Below are positions 46,184 through 55,767 of a stretch of DNA of 64,000 bases, in pieces. A program made the position numbers and the translations under genes. Source of the DNA: Nocardia carnea NBRC 14403 (GTDB lineage Bacteria > Actinomycetota > Actinomycetes > Mycobacteriales > Mycobacteriaceae); NCBI RefSeq assembly GCF_000308515.1, contig NZ_BAFV01000119.1, forward strand, positions 1 to 64,000. The letters run 5' to 3'. Each line of letters begins with the position of its first letter. Position 1 is the stretch's first letter. A model generated the notes under the pieces. It saw only the letters and a list, made by a program, of their open reading frames with translations. It was not told where the DNA came from and did no database searches.

Positions 46184-46833
46184 TCGGGAAGCCGATAGGT
46201 GCCGGCGCTACGTCGCAGAGCTCCACGCAACCGGTCCCGCGCACCGCCGGCCTGTCCCGTAGAGAACAGCACGCGAAAACCCACGCCGCACTGCTCGACG
46301 CGACGATCCGGTGCCTGGTCGAGCACGGCTACGCGGGCACGACCACACAGCGGATCCAGGAGGAGGCAGGCGTCTCACGAGGCGCGCTCCTCCATCATTT
46401 CGCGTCGAAATCGGAGTTGCTGGTCGCCGCGATCCACCATATCGCCGACCGGCGCCTGGCCGTTTTCGGCGAACACGTCGCCGGGCTGGGCGACGGACCC
46501 GAAACCCTGCCGCAGATGGTGCAGGCGGTCCGGTCGGCCATGACCGGACCGGCCTTTCAGGCGGCGATGGAACTGTGGGCCGCGTCCCGCACCGACCCGC
46601 AGTTGCGCGACGCGCTGCTACCTGCCGAGAAACGACTGGGGTCCGCACTGCGTAACCATTTCGAACGGCACGCCGGTATCGCCGATCCCGAAGCCGCCCG
46701 GACGGCGTTCGAATCGCTGATGGCACTCGTTCGCGGGCTCGAACTCACCCGGCTCCTGCGCACTGATTCGACCCTGGCCGACCGCGTCGTCGACGACTGG
46801 CTGCACAACGTCGCCCGGCAACGCGAGACCTGA
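46180..46833 (+). CDS. TetR-family transcriptional regulator
   Basis: A 217-residue TetR protein with a 30-residue flexible N-terminus, then the helix-turn-helix (LVEHGYAGTTTQRIQEEAGVSRGALLHHFASKSELL) and a helical ligand domain. GTG 46180 overlaps the FadD stop. It probably represses its own operon through the palindrome at 43606-43623 and is relieved by an acyl-CoA or the free acid, as is common for FadD-linked TetR proteins; that is inference. It is convergent with the P450 gene, 3 bases apart. Confidence 0.87.
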   Translation: MIGKPIGAGATSQSSTQPVPRTAGLSRREQHAKTHAALLDATIRCLVEHGYAGTTTQRIQEEAGVSRGALLHHFASKSELLVAAIHHIADRRLAVFGEHVAGLGDGPETLPQMVQAVRSAMTGPAFQAAMELWAASRTDPQLRDALLPAEKRLGSALRNHFERHAGIADPEAARTAFESLMALVRGLELTRLLRTDSTLADRVVDDWLHNVARQRET

Positions 46834-46836
46834 CAG

Positions 46837-48081
46837 CTAGAGCGGCGACAGTGGCGGCGAGGGCGGGAAGACGACCGGCAGCGCGGTCAGCGCCCGATGG
46901 AAAGCGCCTGTCCGCCAGGTCAGCTCGTCGGCCGGTACCCCGAGCCGGATCTCCGGCAGGCCGTCGAGCAATTGGTCGATGGCGTCCTGCGCGATCAGGT
47001 AGGCCAGCGAACTGGCCGGGCACACATGGGGCCCACCGCCGAAAGCCAGATGCGCCCGGTTACCCGCGTGCCGGTTCGAGCCGATCACCGGATCGGTATT
47101 GCAGGCCGCCATGCTGATGATCACCGGCTGGTGGGCAGGCAACCACACATCGTCGATGAGAATCGGCTGCTTCGGGAAGGTGAAACAGAAATTCGCCATC
47201 GGCGGGTCGTTGAACAGCACCTCGTCCAGCGCGTCCCGGGTGGACAGGCTACCGTCGAGCGCGCTGTCGCCGAACTGTTCGTCGGTGAGCATCAACCGCA
47301 ACGCATTGACGATCAGATTCTGCAGCGGTTCGATTCCTGCCCCGTATATCGTTCCGATCTGGTTCGCGATCTCGGGTTCGGTCAATGCGCTCGGGTGCCG
47401 CATCATCCGTGTCGTCACATCGTCACCGGGGTGAACGCGTTTGAGCTCGATCAGTTCCGCCAGCGATTTCATGAGCAACTCGGCACCACCCTCGGCGCCG
47501 ACACCCTCGAACATGGCGGCCATCCCGGTCGCGGCCCGCTGCGCGATCTCGGTGGGGCAGCCCAGCATCGCGTTCAGCACGGCGAAGGTGAGCGGGAACG
47601 CGTACTGCTTGATCAGGTCCGCCGATCCGTCGCCGCAGAAGGAGTTGATCAGCGGAATGGCGATCCGCTCCACGGTCTCGTGCAGACCGAACGGGTCGAC
47701 CTCGCCCAGACCGGCGACGATGGCCTGCCGATAGCGTGCGTGCGCGCTGCCGTCGTTACGCCGGGCGTTGGGCCGCCACTGCATGAGCGGCAGCACCGGG
47801 CAGTCCGCCGGAATATCGCGCTGCCAGGTGCGGGGGTCGGCCGGGAAATGGTCCGGGTCGTTGTAGATACGCAGCGCCGTATAGTAGCCGATAACCAGCG
47901 TCGCGGGGACGCCCGGCGCTATCTCGACGGGCACCAGGGACCCGTGCTGTTCCCGCATCGCGCGATAGGTACTGTGCGGGTCCACCGCGAATTCCGGTAT
48001 ATACAAAGGAATCCGCGGACCGTCGGTATCGGCCGGTGAACTGTGCGGAGCCCGGGGCGTCGGCTGCTCGGAGATTGTCAC
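46837..48081 (-). CDS. Cytochrome P450 without ExxR arginine (CYP157-like)
   Basis: A 414-residue P450. The heme loop is AFGGGPHVCPA with Cys354, and HARYR (114-118) gives the C-helix His and Arg. The K-helix motif reads E287-V-L-F290, so the nearly invariant ExxR arginine is Phe. The I-helix reads AGIEPLQN, with Pro where Thr is usual. Streptomyces CYP157 enzymes are known to lack ExxR and have similar loops. GTG 48081 is preferred over GTG 48099 because TAGGAT lies seven bases upstream, implying a leaderless mRNA. No ferredoxin is adjacent. Function unknown. Confidence 0.87.
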   Translation of the reverse strand: MTISEQPTPRAPHSSPADTDGPRIPLYIPEFAVDPHSTYRAMREQHGSLVPVEIAPGVPATLVIGYYTALRIYNDPDHFPADPRTWQRDIPADCPVLPLMQWRPNARRNDGSAHARYRQAIVAGLGEVDPFGLHETVERIAIPLINSFCGDGSADLIKQYAFPLTFAVLNAMLGCPTEIAQRAATGMAAMFEGVGAEGGAELLMKSLAELIELKRVHPGDDVTTRMMRHPSALTEPEIANQIGTIYGAGIEPLQNLIVNALRLMLTDEQFGDSALDGSLSTRDALDEVLFNDPPMANFCFTFPKQPILIDDVWLPAHQPVIISMAACNTDPVIGSNRHAGNRAHLAFGGGPHVCPASSLAYLIAQDAIDQLLDGLPEIRLGVPADELTWRTGAFHRALTALPVVFPPSPPLSPL

Positions 48082-48088
48082 CGGACGG

Positions 48089-48198
48089 ATCCTAGGCACA
48101 AGATCGACAACTCTCGCGCGATACCGGCATACGCCGCGCCGGTCCGGTCTCGGTGATCGGGAACAGCGCGTTCACGACTTCGGCGAACGGTCTAACTT
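48089..48198. promoter_or_regulatory. Divergent leaderless promoters
   Basis: On the minus strand TAGGAT (48094-48089) lies seven bases before the P450 GTG at 48081. On the plus strand TTCACG (48171-48176), a 16-base spacer and TAACTT (48193-48198) end six bases before the GTG at 48205. Neither gene has a ribosome-binding site, so both mRNAs probably start at the start codon. Confidence 0.5.
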
Positions 48199-48204
48199 CT
48201 ACTC

Positions 48205-50319
48205 GTGACCCGCACCAGGACCTTCCCGCATCTGCTCGCCCCCGGGACCATCGGCCCGGTTTCGCTGGCCAACCGCGTGGTCTTGCCCGCGATGGATATG
48301 AATCTGTGCGAGGACGGCGAGATCGAACAGGGCGATATCGATCATTTCGCCGCCCGCGCGGCCGGCGGTACCGGGCTGATCATCACCGGTGCCTGCGCGG
48401 TCGCGTACCCGGTCGGGTGTGCGAGCACCAAGGAACCCGGACTCTCCGAGGACCGGTTCGTTCCCGGGCTGAAAGCGCTGGCCGACGCCGTCCACGCCGC
48501 CGGCAGCAAGCTGTGTGTGCAGATGACCCATCACGGCAAGATCGCCCGGATCGATACCGTCCAGGATCGGCCACTGCTGGTTCCGTCGCCGCCGGCCGGA
48601 CCGGCGGACCTGTCCGCGCTCGCCGACAACACTCCCGGCGAGCTCCAGAAGATGGGCGCCGTCACCGGCGGGAAGCAGGCCACCTACCACGAGGCCACCG
48701 AGGACGATATCGACTGGCTGGTGCGCTGCTTCGCCGAGGCCGCGGGACGGGTGCGCGAGGCCGGCGGGGACGCGGTCGAGATCCACGTGGCGCACGGCTA
48801 CGTACTCGGTGCCTTCCTGAGCCGGGCAGACAACAAGCGCACCGACGAATACGGTGGGTCGCTCGAGAACCGGGCACGGCTGGCGGTGGAGGTGATCCGC
48901 GCGGTCGAGGCGGAGGTCGGTGATTCGCTCGCGATCCTGGTGCGCGTCGCGGGCCGGGAGTTCGGCGAGGAAGGCGCGCTGACCACCGAAGAGGCCGTGC
49001 AGGCGGCGGCACTGTTCGAGACGGCCGGCGCCGACGCCATCCACGTCACCGGCTGGGGTCGTAACCCGTTCTCCAATTTCACCGACGGCCCCCTGCCCGA
49101 CAAGGTCGGCGCCTACACAGACCTCGCGGCCGCGGTGAAGCGGGCCGTATCCATCCCGGTGATCGCCGTCGGCCGGGTGCTGCCGGAGGTCGGCGAGCAG
49201 GCGATCACGGATGGGTCCGCAGATTTCGTGGCCATGGGCCGGCAGCTGCTGGCCGATCCGGACCTGGTGAACAAACTCCGGGCAGGGACACCGGAACAGG
49301 TCCGGCCCTGCATCAATTGCTATGTGTGCGTCCAGGAGAACTTCTGGGACGACACTCCCCTGTGCGCGGTGAACCCCGCACTGGGCAACGAAAAACTGCT
49401 TCCGCTGACGCCTGCTCCCGCGCGCAAACATGTGGTCGTCGTCGGCGCCGGGCCCGGTGGACTCGAGGCCGCCCGGGTGGCCGCCGAACGCGGGCACCGC
49501 GTGACCGTACTGGACAAATCCGATCGCCTCGGCGGCACGCTCTGGTTCTCCGGGCTCACCACGCCGGACAACCAGATGCTGCTGGACTGGTTGAAGGTAC
49601 AGGTCCAGCGTCCGGATATCGATATCCGCCTGAAGACCGAGGCCACGGTGGCCTCGATCCAGGCGCTGCAGCCGGATGCGGTGGTCGTCGCCACCGGCGC
49701 GGTGCGCGGACGGCCCGCGGTTCCCGGCAGCGATCTGCCGCATGTCCACACCGGTGATACGTTGCGCGCCTTGATGACCGGCTCCGGCGACGTTTCCCGA
49801 GTACCGCCGCTGCTTCGGGCCGTCGCCAAACTCGGCAAGCTGTCCGGTATCACCAGGAGCGCGGCCGCGATCCGCACCGTCACCCGCACGTTCCTGCCGA
49901 TGGGTAAGAACGTCGTCGTGATCGGCGGTTCGCTTGTCGGTCTGGAACTTTCGGAGTTCCTGGCCGAACGCGGTCGCACCGTGACCCTGCTCGAAGAAGG
50001 CGGGCAGCTCGGCGTGCCGATGGCACTGCCGCGGCGCTGGACCGCCGTCCGCCACGCGAAGGAGTCGGGCGTACAGATCCACCGCCGGGCCACCGTGCAG
50101 CGAATCACCGAGAAGCATGTCGAGTTCACCGTCGGAGACAAAACTTCGACTGCTCGGGCGGATATGGTCGTCGTGGCCTCCGAGGTTTCCGCCCAGGCAC
50201 AATTGGCCGAAGCGCTGGAAGGTGTAGTTCCCGAGGTGCACGTGGTGGGCGACGCCGTGCAGGTCGATTACATTCAGGGCGCGATCCACACAGCGTGGCA
50301 GGTCGCGACGAAGTTGTGA
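48205..50319 (+). CDS. FMN/FAD/[4Fe-4S] oxidoreductase (dienoyl-CoA reductase / trimethylamine dehydrogenase type)
   Basis: A 704-residue three-part flavoenzyme. Residues 1-360 form an old-yellow-enzyme TIM barrel (IHVAHGYVLGAFLS, NKRTDEYGGSLENR). The iron-sulfur ligands are Cys369, Cys372, Cys375 and Cys387; the x2-x2 spacing is that of trimethylamine dehydrogenase, one residue shorter than in E. coli FadH. Next is an FAD fold (VVVVGAGPGGLEAARVAAERGH) and an NAD(P)-like fold (VVVIGGSLVGLELSEFLAERG). It reduces unsaturated CoA esters or demethylates/reduces other compounds with pyridine nucleotide. GTG start, leaderless promoter. Divergent from the P450. Confidence 0.88.
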   Translation: MTRTRTFPHLLAPGTIGPVSLANRVVLPAMDMNLCEDGEIEQGDIDHFAARAAGGTGLIITGACAVAYPVGCASTKEPGLSEDRFVPGLKALADAVHAAGSKLCVQMTHHGKIARIDTVQDRPLLVPSPPAGPADLSALADNTPGELQKMGAVTGGKQATYHEATEDDIDWLVRCFAEAAGRVREAGGDAVEIHVAHGYVLGAFLSRADNKRTDEYGGSLENRARLAVEVIRAVEAEVGDSLAILVRVAGREFGEEGALTTEEAVQAAALFETAGADAIHVTGWGRNPFSNFTDGPLPDKVGAYTDLAAAVKRAVSIPVIAVGRVLPEVGEQAITDGSADFVAMGRQLLADPDLVNKLRAGTPEQVRPCINCYVCVQENFWDDTPLCAVNPALGNEKLLPLTPAPARKHVVVVGAGPGGLEAARVAAERGHRVTVLDKSDRLGGTLWFSGLTTPDNQMLLDWLKVQVQRPDIDIRLKTEATVASIQALQPDAVVVATGAVRGRPAVPGSDLPHVHTGDTLRALMTGSGDVSRVPPLLRAVAKLGKLSGITRSAAAIRTVTRTFLPMGKNVVVIGGSLVGLELSEFLAERGRTVTLLEEGGQLGVPMALPRRWTAVRHAKESGVQIHRRATVQRITEKHVEFTVGDKTSTARADMVVVASEVSAQAQLAEALEGVVPEVHVVGDAVQVDYIQGAIHTAWQVATKL

Positions 50320-50466
50320 GGTCTTCCGGTCCGCCCGACCACCTCCTAGGATATCGAGGGCTGGCGAATGCGCCGGCGCCTCAGGCGTACACGGCTTTGG
50401 CGGTCCAGGCGTCAACGAATCCGGTAGATCCGGAGTTGTCGGTGGCGTGTGCCATACTCGCCAGCG

Positions 50467-51903
50467 ATGAGCCGCCACACCACGTTCCGGTATTGCCTCG
50501 ACCCGACGGTCGAGCAGTTGGCCGTGCTCGCACGGCATGCCGGTGCGGCCCGGTTCGCGTTCAATCAATGCCTGCACATGGTCAAAACCGGCCTCTCCCA
50601 CCGCGCAACCGATCCCAGGTACCCCGTGCCGTGGACCCGGTTCGATCTGATCAACGCCTTCAACACCTGGAAGAAAACCGACGCCGCCGGACGGATATTC
50701 ACCGTCGACCCCCACGGTGTCACCGAGGTGCAGGTAACGGGGCTGGCGTGGCGCAACCACGTGTGCCAGCAGGTGTTCGAAGAAGCCGCGGTCGACTGCG
50801 GGCGGGCCCTGGCCGCGTGGTCGGATTCCCGCACCGGCAAACGACGCGGCGCCAGGGTCGGGTTTCCGAAGTTCAAAAAGAAGCACCGTAGTGCCCAGTC
50901 GTTCCGGCTACGCAACAAACACACCAGGACCGGACGGACCGCGATCCGCATCGGTGACCACGACATCCACCGCTCGGTGACTTTGCCGGGACTTGGCCGG
51001 ATCCGGGTCCGCGACGATACCCGCCGGCTGCGGCGCATGCTCGCCAGCGGGCGGGCGAAGATTCTGTATGCCACGGTCTCGCTGCGGGCAGGACGCTGGT
51101 GGATCACCATTGCCGCCGAAGCCGCCGACATACACGCCGCTCACCGTCACCGCCCCCGCGCTACCGGTGACCGTGGTGGCTGGGTCGGGATCGACCGGGG
51201 TTTATCGGCGTTCCTGGTCGCCGCCACCGCCGACGGCAGAGAACTGGCCCGGGTCGACACCCCACCAAAACCCCTGGCCGCCGGTCTGCACCAGCAGCGG
51301 CGGCTCGCGAAGACGCTGTCGCGAAAGAAGAAAGGATCCCGCAACCGACAACAGGCCGCCGCACGGCTGGCGCGCCACCACCATCGGGTCGCCGATGTTC
51401 GCCGTCATTTCCTGCATCAGGTCACCAATACGCTGGTCAAAACCCACGACCGGCTCGTTGTCGAGGACCTGCACGTGGCCGGGATGCTACGCAACCGGCG
51501 TCTGTCCCGCGCGATCAGTGACGCCGGATGGGCCGACTTCGCGCGGCTGCTGCGCTACAAACAGCAGTGGCGCGGCGGGACCGTGGTCACCGCCGACCGC
51601 TGGTATCCGTCGAGTAAACGCTGCTCGGCCTGCGGCACCGTCAACACCGGTCTCACACTGTCGCACCGGGTGTTCACCTGTGGGTGCGGGTACCGGGCCG
51701 ACCGCGACCTCAACGCCGCAGCCAACCTCGCCGCCTGGGCGGCAACACACTATAAAGCCGTTTCACGATCCCCGGACCCCTCAGCAGGAGGCCGGGTCAC
51801 CAATGCCCGCCGACGGGAAGGCGCTGACCGGCACCCTGTGGGTGTCGGTGAAACCGTCCCGGTAGACGCGGGAACCGAGGTTCACACCCCGATCGGGGTG
51901 TGA
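50467..51903 (+). CDS. tnpB: TnpB RNA-guided nuclease (second, unrelated element)
   Basis: A 478-residue TnpB clearly different from the first: longer N-terminal region (RYCLDPTVEQLAVLARHAG) and a C-terminal extension. The RuvC triad is Asp243 (VGIDRG), Glu333 (LVVEDL) and Asp414 (RADRDLNAAAN); the zinc ribbon is Cys386, Cys389, Cys405, Cys407. All are intact. ATG 50467 starts the family N-terminus; GTG 50449 is also in frame. No TnpA. The gene reads into a hairpin-rich right end at 51880-51958. Codon use matches the host, suggesting long residence in actinobacteria. Confidence 0.93.
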   Translation: MSRHTTFRYCLDPTVEQLAVLARHAGAARFAFNQCLHMVKTGLSHRATDPRYPVPWTRFDLINAFNTWKKTDAAGRIFTVDPHGVTEVQVTGLAWRNHVCQQVFEEAAVDCGRALAAWSDSRTGKRRGARVGFPKFKKKHRSAQSFRLRNKHTRTGRTAIRIGDHDIHRSVTLPGLGRIRVRDDTRRLRRMLASGRAKILYATVSLRAGRWWITIAAEAADIHAAHRHRPRATGDRGGWVGIDRGLSAFLVAATADGRELARVDTPPKPLAAGLHQQRRLAKTLSRKKKGSRNRQQAAARLARHHHRVADVRRHFLHQVTNTLVKTHDRLVVEDLHVAGMLRNRRLSRAISDAGWADFARLLRYKQQWRGGTVVTADRWYPSSKRCSACGTVNTGLTLSHRVFTCGCGYRADRDLNAAANLAAWAATHYKAVSRSPDPSAGGRVTNARRREGADRHPVGVGETVPVDAGTEVHTPIGV

Positions 51904-51926
51904 ACCGACGACGCCCGAGAAGGGCG
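51780..51926 (+). ncRNA. Predicted omega RNA of TnpB element 2
   Basis: By analogy with other TnpB loci, the guide RNA scaffold should overlap the 3' end of tnpB and end at the right end. The 26-bp palindrome at 51880-51905 and the CGCCC-GAGAA-GGGCG hairpin at 51912-51926 are the candidate terminal stems. The C-terminal tnpB extension after CGCGY/RADRDL looks shaped by RNA constraints rather than protein function. The 3' boundary and guide cannot be fixed. Confidence 0.35.
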
Positions 51927-51958
51927 GTGTCCGATAACCCGTACGAGTTATCGGACAC
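51927..51958. terminator. Hairpin terminator between tnpB and SDR genes
   Basis: A perfect 12-bp stem GTGTCCGATAAC / GTTATCGGACAC with an 8-base loop, starting 24 bases after the tnpB stop and ending 5 bases before the stop of the convergent SDR gene. It can serve both directions. Confidence 0.65.
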
Positions 51959-51962
51959 GCTG

Positions 51963-53006
<1,044 letters not shown>

Positions 53007-53032
53007 TCACCCGATATGGCGAACGCGGCCGC

Positions 53033-53632
53033 TCAGGGGTGGTCGGCGACGGGAATCGCGCGCTCGACCGCCATGCGGACCAATTCATCGACCCGCTCCT
53101 CGGTGAACACCCCGGGCAAGGTGAGGCGTTCCAGGATGAGCCAGTTCAGGGCGAGGAACAGCAGGACGACGGTGTTCTCGTCGCCCGGCATTCCGTTGTC
53201 GACGTGGTTGCGGATATTGAACTCCAGATCGGCTCGCACCCGTTCGGTGAGCAAGGCCTGGAGCTCGGGCCGCCGGGTGGCCTCGAGGCGGAGTTCGAGC
53301 AGCGCGAGATAGCCGGTGCGGAACCTGGTGACGCGTCCGACGACTTCGGTCATGAGTTCGGTGACGGTCTCGCGGGAACGGGGTCCCTGCAGTTTCACCA
53401 TGACCGATTCGTCGGGGACCAGCCGCTCGTAGTACCGGTGACCTGCTTGAACCAGCAGGTCGTCGCGGTTGGCGAAATAGTTCGAGGCGGTACCTGCCGG
53501 CACTTCGGCTTCTTTGTCCACTGCGCGGAACGTCAGGCCGCGGGCCCCTTCCCGGGCCAGGACCTCGATCGATGCGTCCAGTAACGCCTGGCGGCGTTGG
53601 GGATTCGTGCGGACCACTTGACACCACTCCAT
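53033..53632 (-). CDS. TetR-family transcriptional regulator
   Basis: A 199-residue TetR protein with helix-turn-helix LTFRAVDKEAEVPAGTASNYFANRDDLL and a ligand domain with the RAxLEFNIRNH-type dimer helix. The ATG at 53632 touches the palindromic operator 53633-53675, so the transcript has almost no leader. A GTG five codons later is an alternative start. The divergent alpha/beta hydrolase at 53976 is the likely target. Ligand unknown. Confidence 0.86.
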   Translation of the reverse strand: MEWCQVVRTNPQRRQALLDASIEVLAREGARGLTFRAVDKEAEVPAGTASNYFANRDDLLVQAGHRYYERLVPDESVMVKLQGPRSRETVTELMTEVVGRVTRFRTGYLALLELRLEATRRPELQALLTERVRADLEFNIRNHVDNGMPGDENTVVLLFLALNWLILERLTLPGVFTEERVDELVRMAVERAIPVADHP

Positions 53633-53675
53633 CTGTAGTACTACGGTTCAAATCACTTCGTTCAGAGTACTACAG
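53633..53675. promoter_or_regulatory. Two-site TetR operator
   Basis: Perfect 10-bp inverted arms CTGTAGTACT (53633-53642) and AGTACTACAG (53666-53675). The left one lies in a full 10-bp palindrome GTAGTACTAC, and the right one is the same site with one changed half. This gives two helically spaced TetR sites covering the regulator's start region. Confidence 0.65.
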
Positions 53676-53748
53676 ACGAGGTGGTCAGGTATACGAGGTG
53701 ATCCCCGCTCTGCCGACTCCACCGTCCTCGTCGAAAGGCGGAACCGAT

Positions 53749-53877
53749 ATGCGAAAGCCCCACGGCACCTTCCCTATTCCGAACAACCAGCAGCGTTTCG
53801 CTGCCCGGCCGACACCGCCGCGCGCGGCAATCGCCAAGAAAGGACTGCCCCGCAACACCAGGCGCGGCGGGCGGTAG
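53749..53877 (+). CDS. Possible small basic protein
   Basis: A 42-codon frame from ATG 53749 with AAGGCGGA upstream (MRKPHGTFPIPNNQQRFAAR...), rich in Arg, Lys and Pro. It sits between the TetR operator and the alpha/beta hydrolase gene on the hydrolase strand. It could be a small leader protein or chance. No family recognised. Confidence 0.3.
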   Translation: MRKPHGTFPIPNNQQRFAARPTPPRAAIAKKGLPRNTRRGGR

Positions 53878-53975
53878 CCAGCGCCCGGCCGGGGTCGGTG
53901 CACGACAAGCTCATCGATGAACCGGCCAGGTCAGAACGCCGAACCGAGAGCAGCCCGACGAAAGAGGACAACACC

Positions 53976-54854
53976 ATGCGTGATGTGAAGATCTGGAGTG
54001 AAGAGTTCGGCGCCGCCACCGATCCGCCGATCCTGCTGATCATGGGATCGATGTCGCAGGGCATCCTGTGGCCGGAAGAATTCATCGACCGGCTCGTCGC
54101 CGGCGGCCGCCGGGTGATCCGGTACGACCATCGCGACACCGGGATGTCGGACACCGTCGACTTCGCAACCCACCCGTACACCTGGGAAGACATCCACAAC
54201 GACGTATACCGCGTCCTGGACACCCACGGCCTCGAAAGCGCCCATCTGGTGGGTCATTCGGCGGGCGGCCTGCTCGCCCAGCTCATCGCGGTACAACGGC
54301 CGGAACGGGTGCGCTCGCTGACCGTTATCGGCTCCTCACCACTCGGTGGTGGCGAGGGCCGGGTACTCATGCGCGCTCTGCTGGGCGAACCACAGCCGCC
54401 GGGCAGCCTGCCCGAACCGGCACCCGAATTCGTCTCCTTCTACCGCGAACTCATGGCGACACTGCCGCCGGAGGACCGGCGCACCCGTATCGACGGCATG
54501 ATCGCCGAACAGCGCGTACTCCACGGCACCGGCCTGCCGTTCGACGAGGCGGCGGCCCGCGCACTCCAGGAACGGATCCACGACCGAGCCCGCGACCTCT
54601 CGGCGGCCACCAACCACCGGCTGGCCGCCGCCGCCCACCCCGATTTCGAACCGACCGGCGCACTCCCCCGGATCCAGGCGCCCACGCTGGTCGTCGAAGG
54701 CAGCCACGAACCGGTCAAACCGGGTCACGGCGCGGTGATCGCCGAGCAGATACCAGGCGCACAGCTGCGGATCGTCGACGGTATGGGCCATACGCTGCCG
54801 GTGCAGGTGCACGAGGAACTCGCGGCTGCCATCCTCACGCATACAGCGGGATGA
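53976..54854 (+). CDS. Alpha/beta hydrolase (RdmC-like esterase)
   Basis: A 292-residue alpha/beta hydrolase. ILLIMGSMSQGILWPEEFIDRL is the first strand and oxyanion region, VGHSAGGLLAQL holds the nucleophile Ser, and GMGHTLPVQVHEEL holds the catalytic His. The layout resembles aclacinomycin methylesterase RdmC and related ester or epoxide hydrolases. ATG 53976 has GAGGA eight bases upstream; GTG 53898 in the same frame is less likely. Divergent from the TetR gene and presumably controlled by it. Confidence 0.87.
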   Translation: MRDVKIWSEEFGAATDPPILLIMGSMSQGILWPEEFIDRLVAGGRRVIRYDHRDTGMSDTVDFATHPYTWEDIHNDVYRVLDTHGLESAHLVGHSAGGLLAQLIAVQRPERVRSLTVIGSSPLGGGEGRVLMRALLGEPQPPGSLPEPAPEFVSFYRELMATLPPEDRRTRIDGMIAEQRVLHGTGLPFDEAAARALQERIHDRARDLSAATNHRLAAAAHPDFEPTGALPRIQAPTLVVEGSHEPVKPGHGAVIAEQIPGAQLRIVDGMGHTLPVQVHEELAAAILTHTAG

Positions 54855-54963
54855 GCCCAGGCGAGAAGGCATTCCGGTCCGCGCGGACGCTCGGGCGGAT
54901 CCACGTCACAGCCCGCGTGAGTTCACCGCGGCAACTGCCGACAGCGCCCCGATACCGCCCTCG

Positions 54964-55767
54964 TCAGTAGCGCTCGTTCAGGTACCCGAGCAACTCGTCG
55001 TGCAGCAAGCCGTTCGACGCGGCCGCGCTGTCGCCGAGCGGCCCCGGGCTGCCGTCGAGACCGGTGAAGGCGCCACCGGCCTCGGTGACGATCACCGCGT
55101 GCGCGGCCATCTCCAGCGGCGAGAGATCCGGATCGGCGCAGATATCGACCACCCCCTCGGCGACCATCATGTAGGGCCAGAAGTCGCCGTACGCGCGCGT
55201 ACGCCACACTTCCCGGGAAAGTGCCAGGAGACCGCCCAGCCGGCCCTGCTCCTCCCAGCCCGCGAAGGAGGAGTACGCGAACGACGCGTCCGGCAACTTC
55301 GAAACACCCGAAACACGCATCCGTGAGGCCGAGGAAAGATTACGGCCGGTGAAGGCGCCGTGATCCTGCACGGCCCACCACCGGCGCCCCAGCGCAGGGG
55401 CCGAGACGACACCGACCACCGGCCGGTAACCGTCCTCGGATGCTTCGATCAGGGAAATCTGCGTAGCCCATACCGGTACGCCGCGCGCATAGTTCTCGAG
55501 ACCGTCGATGGCGTCGACCACCCAGCAGCGCGGCCCGGTGCCGTCCAAGCCCTCCCCCTCGCCGAGAACGGCGTCACGCGGGCGGGAACGCTGCAACTGT
55601 CCGCGAATGAGCTTTTCCACCTCGGTTTCGGATTCGCGCACCGATTCCAGATCCGGCTTCGACTCGATCACGAGGTCGAGAGCCTTGAAGCGGTCCATGC
55701 TCGCCGCGGCCGCGGAATCCACGAGAACATGGGCGAATCGGAGGTCGTCGAGATGGTCCTTCACCAC
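54964..55767 (-). CDS. Inositol-monophosphatase-like protein with altered motifs
   Basis: A 267-residue member of the FIG / inositol monophosphatase superfamily (also HisN, CysQ). Motif positions are recognisable but changed: GEE is GEGEG (Glu70, Glu72), DPIDGT is DAIDGLEN (Asp85, Asp88), the C-terminal WD is LE in LSPLEMAA, and the usual TDAD is RESE. Lys37 is kept. Two metal-binding aspartates remain, but the conserved Thr and the third-metal Asp are replaced. It could be a phosphatase with different metal use or a non-catalytic relative. It stands alone, convergent with the hydrolase gene. Confidence 0.75.
   Translation of the reverse strand: MVKDHLDDLRFAHVLVDSAAAASMDRFKALDLVIESKPDLESVRESETEVEKLIRGQLQRSRPRDAVLGEGEGLDGTGPRCWVVDAIDGLENYARGVPVWATQISLIEASEDGYRPVVGVVSAPALGRRWWAVQDHGAFTGRNLSSASRMRVSGVSKLPDASFAYSSFAGWEEQGRLGGLLALSREVWRTRAYGDFWPYMMVAEGVVDICADPDLSPLEMAAHAVIVTEAGGAFTGLDGSPGPLGDSAAASNGLLHDELLGYLNERY

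Larger units (their letters stand above)
50467..51926 (+). mobile_element. IS1341-type (TnpB-only) element 2, ends unresolved
   Basis: The element comprises tnpB plus a right end rich in hairpins. A perfect 26-bp palindrome at 51880-51905 spans the tnpB stop, and a second small hairpin lies at 51912-51926. The left end must lie in the 147 bases between the flavoenzyme stop (50319) and the tnpB start; no boundary motif could be recognised. No target duplication is expected for this family. Confidence 0.55.

Noticed and set aside
48199-50886. 895-codon open frame on the minus strand
   Set aside because: It is the exact antisense of the flavoenzyme gene and the start of tnpB 2; it has no motifs and arises from high-GC codon bias.
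29093-51960. Composite transposon formed by the two TnpB elements
   Set aside because: The TnpB proteins are of different subfamilies, lie on opposite strands, and such elements do not form composite transposons through shared ends.
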